NCBI GenBank assembly: GCA_964533785.1
Contig: CAZHNG010000308.1
Span: 1 to 8,138 of the forward strand
Source of the DNA: JANQRV01 sp964533785
GTDB lineage: Bacteria > Bacteroidota > Bacteroidia > Chitinophagales > Saprospiraceae
Reading direction: 5' to 3'
Length of the DNA: 8,138 nt
Made by a program: the position numbers and the translations under genes. Below the pieces are notes generated by a model. It saw only the letters and a program-made list of their open reading frames with translations, did not search any database and had not been told where the DNA came from. Each line of letters opens with the position of its first letter. Positions within the stretch are counted from its first letter, which is position 1. Shown here in pieces: positions 5,077-8,138 of this stretch.

Positions 5077-8000
5077 TTAGAAATTGGCAGAAAGCCCAAA
5101 TAAAAAAGTTCTGGTCAAGGGGTAAGAGTTGTCGTCTGCCCTGGCAGCTGTTGTATTTCCCCGGAGGCTAGCTTCGGGATCCCAACCGACATAATCCGTT
5201 ATGGTGAATAAATTTTGGGCAGTGACATACACCCTCAGCCCCCGTAGAAAGTTATTTTCAGGCATGGGCAAATCATAGCCTAGAGTAGCCGTTCTGAGTC
5301 GAATAAAGGAAGCATCCTCTATGGTTAAGTTATTGACTTTACTACCACCATAGGCAGAAGGTTGAACTCCAGAAGGAAATACAGCATCGGTGTTGGTGGG
5401 TGACCATCTATCTAAGAATTGATGCCTGAACTTGTTTCTTCTAAAATTGGCTGGGTACATACTTTGTATAGCTTGTACATTGATATTTTCAACGCCTTCC
5501 ACTACCTGTATGAAAAAACTTAAATTGAATCTTTTATAGCTAATCTCATTACCTAGACCAGCAGTAAAGTCAGGAAATGGTTTTCCTAGGATAACTTGAT
5601 CATCCGGTGTAATAACACCATCATTATTGGTGTCTTGAAATATAGGATAACCAGGTCTTGAGCTTGGCTGGGCAGATTCGGCAACCTCTTGTTCGGTGTT
5701 AAAAATGCCGGTAATCTGATACCCATAGTAGGAAAAAATAGGTTCGCCGGGGGTAATGATGACCGTGTTACCCACATTACCTAAATTACCGGTAATAATT
5801 TGAGACAAACCTCCAATCTCTATTGTTTCATTCTCGATAGCTGAGATATTAAAGCTAGTTGTCCATCTAAAATCTCCACTGTTAATATTAGTCGAATTAA
5901 GCTGTAGTTCTATTCCGGTATTTCTCACTTTACCAACATTAGTAAGTATAGAATTATAACCGGTTGACCTTGGCAGTGGCAAGTTGAGCAGTAAATCATC
6001 CGTATTTTTTACAAAATAGTCAATGGATCCGCTAAGTCTTCCCGCAAGAATCCCAAAGTCAATTCCTGCATTTGTTTGTGTAGTGGTTTCCCATCTGATA
6101 TCAGGGTTGGCAATTCTGGATGGCCGGGTTCCCGCCACAACACCATTACTAAAAATGGCTTGTCCGCCGGAAGTAAAAGTAGAAAGTGATCTATAGTTAC
6201 CAATTTCTTGATTACCAGTTTGTCCCCAGCTTAATCGAACTTTTAAATCCAAACCCTCAGGAATAAAACCTTCTTCACTCACTTTCCATGCCAACGCAGC
6301 GGATGGAAAGTACCCGTATTTGTTATTAGCTCCAAACCTAGACGATCCATCTGCCCTGATAGAAGCCGTAAAAAGATATTTATTATTCAAACTATAATTT
6401 ACTCTACCTAAATAAGATAGCAAGGTATTTTCCTGACGGTTGCTACCTACGGAAGCTACTGCCGGATCACCCAAAGACAAATTATTTGATCCGGTAACAT
6501 CCGCCGGAAAGCCCTGCGCATTGGCCGTAAAATTTCGCCTTTCAAATCTTTGGTAGGTAATTCCTCCCAATAAAGTAAGCCGATTATTCGCGTTGAATTC
6601 TTTATTGTAATTCATCGTATACTCCACCAGATAATTAGTTAATTCTAAGCCCTGGATGGAAGCTGCTCCTCCAGCATCGAATCCTCTAAGGGTTGCTGTA
6701 CTGTTATAAATATCACGTCTGACGGTTTGGCGATCTGATCCTACATTTAATTTGGCATTTAAACCCGGTATCATTTCATATTCTAAGGTAAAGTTGCCAA
6801 ATGTTCGGTTGGTCTGACCCTCTGAGCTGATTCCTTCGATCAAACTTACCGGATTGGGCGTCGTCAGATTTGGGGAATGGTTAAAACTCCCATCCTCATT
6901 GCGAATGGGCTCTGTAGGGTCATATAAAATAGCAGCGTAAACCGGACCCTGTGCTTCGTTAGTAGCTGAATTGTCTAGCGCAAAATCATCAAATTGAACG
7001 GAAGTATTTAAGTTTAGGGATACTTTAAATTTATCACTAATATCATGTGCTAGGTTAAGTCTACCACCAAATCTTCTCATTCCAGTATTCTTTACAACAC
7101 CTTCCTGATCAAAATAATTTAGGGATGCAAAAAAGGAAGTCTTTGGTGACCCTCCTGAAAAACTCAGATTTTGATTAATGATGGGAGCGTCAGTAAATAC
7201 TTGTTCTTGCCAGTCGATGCCCGGTCCAATACGATCAATGTCGGCCTGAGAAAATATTTCCCCTCCTACCTCTTCCACTGCAATTTCGTTCATCACCTGA
7301 ATATATTCTTCGGTATTGAGTATTTCCAATCTTCGCGGAGTTTGCTGGTGAGCATAATAGGCGTCGTAGTTAACCTGGGTTTTCCCAGCCTGCCCATTCT
7401 TGGTGGTAATGAGTATCACCCCATTGGCTCCCCTCGCACCATAAATAGCGGTAGCCGATGCATCTTTAAGTACTTCAACGGATTTGATATCCGCTGGATT
7501 GAGTGAACTGAGTGGATTTCTTCCGACAGCCGTACTTCCTACAAAAGCAGCTCCTCCTCCTTGGATCAGATTACTGTTATCAATCGGAAAACCATCAATT
7601 ACATAGAGTGGTTCATTACCCGCTGTAATGGAACTCGCTCCCCGTATCCTAATAGAAACGCCCCCGCCTGGTTCAGAACTAGTCTGTGATACTTGTACAC
7701 CTGCTGCTCTACCGGTGATCAATTGATCCACCGAATTGGCAACCCCTTTGTTAAAATCTTCTTCTTTCATAGAGGAAACAGCCCCGGTCATATCGCTTTT
7801 TTTAACAGTACCGTAAGCGATTACGACTACCTCATCTAAAACGGAGCCACTCTGAAGCTGGATATCAACAGTAGATATCCCGCCTGTGATAGAGACCGTT
7901 TGGGCGGTATAACCTGTGTAAGAAACTTCCAGGCTTTGTGCATCATCTGGTACTTCAATCGTAAAACTGCCATCAAAATCGGTTACTGTTCCAGTTGTTG

Positions 8001-8138
8001 AACCAGAAACTACAATACTTGCACCTATTAGCGGATCATTAGATTCGGAATCGGAAACTGTTCCAGTTATAGTCCTTTGTGCGATGACATGATGAAGTGA
8101 AAACAGCATCATGAAAACTAGTGAGAGAAATTTTAATT
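5077..8138 (-). CDS. SusC/RagA-family TonB-dependent outer-membrane transporter, 5' end cut by window
   Basis: This is a TonB-dependent importer of oligosaccharides that works with the SusD lipoprotein. The first in-window ATG (8112) gives 1011 aa but falls inside a hydrophobic signal sequence. The frame stays open to the right edge, reading LKFLSLVF before MMLFSLHHVIAQ, so the real start is almost certainly one or two codons beyond 8138. Numbered from 8112, there is a carboxypeptidase-regulatory-like domain (about 13-87, with TDFDGSF), a TonB-box region (LDEVVVIAYG, 92-101), a plug (about 106-240) closing with YGARGANGVILITTKNG, and a large beta-barrel. It ends in Phe (FLFGLSANF), as outer-membrane proteins do. 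A DTNNDGVITPDDQ loop near the C-terminus is typical of the family. There is no STN domain, so transport rather than sigma-factor signalling is expected. Confidence 0.96.
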   Translation of the reverse strand, partial: LKFLSLVFMMLFSLHHVIAQRTITGTVSDSESNDPLIGASIVVSGSTTGTVTDFDGSFTIEVPDDAQSLEVSYTGYTAQTVSITGGISTVDIQLQSGSVLDEVVVIAYGTVKKSDMTGAVSSMKEEDFNKGVANSVDQLITGRAAGVQVSQTSSEPGGGVSIRIRGASSITAGNEPLYVIDGFPIDNSNLIQGGGAAFVGSTAVGRNPLSSLNPADIKSVEVLKDASATAIYGARGANGVILITTKNGQAGKTQVNYDAYYAHQQTPRRLEILNTEEYIQVMNEIAVEEVGGEIFSQADIDRIGPGIDWQEQVFTDAPIINQNLSFSGGSPKTSFFASLNYFDQEGVVKNTGMRRFGGRLNLAHDISDKFKVSLNLNTSVQFDDFALDNSATNEAQGPVYAAILYDPTEPIRNEDGSFNHSPNLTTPNPVSLIEGISSEGQTNRTFGNFTLEYEMIPGLNAKLNVGSDRQTVRRDIYNSTATLRGFDAGGAASIQGLELTNYLVEYTMNYNKEFNANNRLTLLGGITYQRFERRNFTANAQGFPADVTGSNNLSLGDPAVASVGSNRQENTLLSYLGRVNYSLNNKYLFTASIRADGSSRFGANNKYGYFPSAALAWKVSEEGFIPEGLDLKVRLSWGQTGNQEIGNYRSLSTFTSGGQAIFSNGVVAGTRPSRIANPDIRWETTTQTNAGIDFGILAGRLSGSIDYFVKNTDDLLLNLPLPRSTGYNSILTNVGKVRNTGIELQLNSTNINSGDFRWTTSFNISAIENETIEIGGLSQIITGNLGNVGNTVIITPGEPIFSYYGYQITGIFNTEQEVAESAQPSSRPGYPIFQDTNNDGVITPDDQVILGKPFPDFTAGLGNEISYKRFNLSFFIQVVEGVENINVQAIQSMYPANFRRNKFRHQFLDRWSPTNTDAVFPSGVQPSAYGGSKVNNLTIEDASFIRLRTATLGYDLPMPENNFLRGLRVYVTAQNLFTITDYVGWDPEASLRGNTTAARADDNSYPLTRTFLFGLSANF

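Noticed and set aside
7171..7506. 111-codon plus-strand open frame opposite susC
   Set aside because: It is antisense to the conserved plug region and start of the barrel, with no independent coding signal.

Overview
The window looks like Bacteroidota chromosome, possibly a Saprospiria- or Lewinella-like member, though the class is only a guess. The evidence is a SusC/SusD outer-membrane pair, a SusD lipoprotein whose Cys is followed by an acidic stretch, A-rich leaders without clear Shine-Dalgarno sites, and a Bacteroidota-type -7 box (TAnnTTTG). All four confidently called genes are on the minus strand, so transcription runs from right to left.

Right to left: (1) 8138-5077, a SusC-family TonB-dependent transporter whose true start lies just beyond the right edge. 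(2) 5048-3618, its SusD-family glycan-binding lipoprotein, 28 bases downstream. (3) 3617-3389, a non-coding gap holding a promoter-like sequence and a 56-base near-perfect inverted repeat that pairs completely only as minus-strand RNA. (4) 3388-1790, a secreted family GH29 alpha-L-fucosidase. (5) 1789-1356, a 434-base gap with one possible small plus-strand gene and a weak terminator-like inverted repeat. (6) 1355-237, a multi-pass membrane acyltransferase of the DUF5009/NagX/HGSNAT-like group with a TTG start. (7) 236-1, non-coding sequence with a GCAAAGAA-type repeat and hairpin, and possibly the tail of a Cys-rich peptide at the extreme left.

Together this reads as a compact polysaccharide-utilization locus. 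SusD would capture a glycan at the cell surface and SusC would import it. The exported fucosidase would trim alpha-L-fucose, and the inner-membrane acyltransferase could acetylate a periplasmic sugar, by analogy with HGSNAT acting on terminal glucosamine. A fucosylated, perhaps amino-sugar-containing, glycan is therefore the best inferred substrate. No regulator (hybrid two-component system, ECF/anti-sigma pair, AraC or LacI protein) lies in the window, and the SusC has no visible N-terminal signalling (STN) domain.

No clearly new biochemical system is visible. The least expected feature is the structured RNA candidate between susD and the fucosidase gene. No tRNA, rRNA, CRISPR array, insertion sequence or transposase gene was seen.
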